Source: an uncultured Candidatus Saccharibacteria bacterium (GTDB lineage Bacteria; Patescibacteriota; Saccharimonadia; Saccharimonadales; Saccharimonadaceae). From it: 15,535 nucleotides of DNA. This document shows positions 14,251 through 15,535 of this stretch, one piece after another (the first letter of the stretch is position 1; every line of letters begins with the position of its first letter). The translations under genes and the position numbers were made by a program. The DNA lies in contig CALGUM010000053.1 of NCBI GenBank assembly GCA_937902295.1, positions 1 through 15,535 of the forward strand. The letters run 5' to 3'. The notes under the pieces were generated by a model that worked only from the letters and a program-made list of their open reading frames with translations, did not search any database and was not told where the DNA came from.

Positions 14251-15535
14251 ATGAACGACTCAGGTGTCAAACAGCAAATTGTTGACATAATCCAGAATTC
14301 GGATACGATTTTGGTGACAGTAAGCACGAATCCGTCTGTTGATCAGTTGTCAGCAGCGCTCGGCCTGACACTTTATTTTAATGATATGGGCAAACATGCC
14401 ACTGCAGTAGTGAGTGGTGAAATCCCACCTGCTATCAAGTTCCTTGAGCCAGAAAAAGTACTCGAACCGACAGTCGACAGTCTACGTGATTTTGTGATTG
14501 CACTCGACAAAGAAAAAGCCGACCACTTGCGCTACAAAGTAGAAGGCGATGTCGTAAAAATCTTCATTACTCCTTACAAGACAGTCATCAGCGATAAGGA
14601 TCTCGACTTCACACAAGGTGATTATAACGTCGAAACCGTCATTGTCCTTGGTGTTGCAGACAAAGAACACCTCGATAGGGCACTTGGCGCTCATGGAAAA
14701 ATTTTCCATGATGCCAACGTGGTGACGATTGGTTTGGAGCCAAGCACACTCGGTACCCTTGACTGGGCAGATGAAAAAGCAAGTAGCTTGTCGGAGCTTG
14801 CCGCAAGCCTCACAGGGGAGATGCAAACAGAAGAGCATCCACGCTCTTCACAAGTAGCAAGCGCCATGCTCACAGGTATCGTATCAGCAACAGATCGATT
14901 TAGTAATGAAAAAACATCGGCACGCACAATGTCGTTTGCTGGCGAATTGATGGCAAGTGGTGCGAATCAGCACCTTATTGCCTCGAAGCTCCGCGAAGGC
15001 GCGAAACTTCCCTTGCAACAAGACGATGGCACAAGCAAGAAGCAGCCGAATCGCCGTCAAAAAGACACAACGAAATCATCAGACGATTCCTCGCAAAAGC
15101 GCCGTGACAAAGGTCTAAGTATTACGCACAAAAAATCTGATGCTACGCCAGCAGAAGAGAGCTCACCTCAAGCGCAAAAAACTGACGATATGCCCGCATC
15201 AGTAGATCCCAAGCAGACGCTTGATGCAGCACTGAACAAAGCTGCAGTAGACCGTGACAATGCAGCGCAGCAGGACATCGAAACATTGGTAGGCGAAGTT
15301 GAGCGAGCAGTCGCAACAGATGTAGTCACTCCAGAAGACGAACTGGCGCAGCAGCTTGCGGTAGTAGCACCGGCAGCTTCGGGTGAAAACAGTACGCTTG
15401 ATAACCTGGCGGCCGACACGGACTCTGCTGCAGCCTCAAATACCGAGTCAAATTCACCGGCAGAAAGTAGCACCGCAACGTCAGTCGATACTCCATCGGA
15501 TGTTTCTTCTCACACGGTAGAGCAGGACCAGGCGC
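14251..15535 (+). CDS. DHH-phosphoesterase-like protein without metal ligands, with disordered tail; 3' end missing
   Basis: The frame opens with ATG at 14251 after AAGGA and runs off the right edge (428 codons visible). Residues 15 to about 255 follow the layout of the NrnA/DHH oligoribonuclease-phosphatase family: ILVTVSTNPSVDQLSAALGL (motif I), NVVTIGLEPSTLGTLDWADEKASSLSEL (motif III region), then TGIVSATDRFSNEKTSARTMSFAGELMASGAN (start of the DHHA1-like part). In active members motif I is H-x-N-P-D-x-D and motif III is D-H-H. Here the first is S-T-N-P-S-V-D and the DHH position reads G161-L162-E163. Binding of two metal ions is therefore unlikely, and the protein is probably a non-catalytic, perhaps ligand- or RNA-binding, relative. 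From about 262 onward the chain is a long, low-complexity region: first basic (KKQPNRRQKD), then acidic and rich in Ala, Ser, Asp and Gln. It has no membrane span in the visible part. Confidence 0.7.
   Translation, partial: MNDSGVKQQIVDIIQNSDTILVTVSTNPSVDQLSAALGLTLYFNDMGKHATAVVSGEIPPAIKFLEPEKVLEPTVDSLRDFVIALDKEKADHLRYKVEGDVVKIFITPYKTVISDKDLDFTQGDYNVETVIVLGVADKEHLDRALGAHGKIFHDANVVTIGLEPSTLGTLDWADEKASSLSELAASLTGEMQTEEHPRSSQVASAMLTGIVSATDRFSNEKTSARTMSFAGELMASGANQHLIASKLREGAKLPLQQDDGTSKKQPNRRQKDTTKSSDDSSQKRRDKGLSITHKKSDATPAEESSPQAQKTDDMPASVDPKQTLDAALNKAAVDRDNAAQQDIETLVGEVERAVATDVVTPEDELAQQLAVVAPAASGENSTLDNLAADTDSAAASNTESNSPAESSTATSVDTPSDVSSHTVEQDQA

Noticed and set aside
1..15535. Stop-codon reassignment, mobile elements, CRISPR or tRNA genes
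   Set aside because: TGA ends dnaG, polA and the HAD gene at the expected points; no transposase, integrase, regularly spaced repeats or cloverleaf were seen.

Overview
The window looks like a chromosomal stretch from a small-genome bacterium of the Patescibacteria (Candidate Phyla Radiation), most likely a Saccharibacteria (TM7) relative. This is inferred from the gene mix, the compact layout, the many short lineage-type hypothetical proteins and the protein variants seen; no 16S gene is present to settle it. UGA is used as an ordinary stop (dnaG, the HAD gene and polA end in TGA), which argues against the UGA-recoding lineages Gracilibacteria and Absconditabacteria. There are no insertion sequences, phage genes, CRISPR arrays or tRNAs. 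The region is dominated by DNA replication, repair and transcription genes.

Layout. At 1-611 (minus strand) is the start of a proline/glutamine-rich, single-span membrane protein that runs off the left edge. Divergent from it, 709-5310 is a tight plus-strand run: dnaG primase, rpoD sigma factor, an unrecognised 424-residue protein and a P-loop kinase. It meets a second P-loop kinase (5886-5311, minus) tail to tail with no intergenic base. From a 61-bp divergent promoter region, polA (5948-8485) reads right, followed by dut (8547-8993). Next comes an operon of a membrane-anchored protein, a HAD hydrolase and fpg (9031-11092), then a WhiB-type Fe-S regulator (11150-11635) and holA (11652-12545). 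A methyltransferase-fold protein (12617-13576) converges on rpsT (14079-13675) across a strong bidirectional terminator. The last gene (14251 to the right edge) encodes a DHH-phosphoesterase-like protein without the metal ligands, followed by a long disordered tail.

How it fits together. DnaG, Pol I, the Pol III delta subunit and dUTPase serve replication and nucleotide hygiene. Fpg removes oxidised bases, and the neighbouring WhiB-like protein has the ligand pattern of a redox/NO-sensing Fe-S cluster protein. WhiB proteins normally act through region 4 of the primary sigma factor, which is also encoded here (rpoD).

Main surprises: (1) a WhiB/Wbl protein outside Actinobacteria, with a new N-terminal region and no basic C-terminal tail; (2) a repeated promoter geometry that places the start codon 6-8 nt after the -10 box, implying leaderless mRNAs for the kinase at 5886, polA, the 9031 gene, whiB-like and holA; (3) a DnaG whose four zinc ligands are all replaced; (4) a metal-ligand-less DHH protein; (5) ribosomal protein bS20 with a histone-H1-like tail; (6) Pol I with HDS in motif C.
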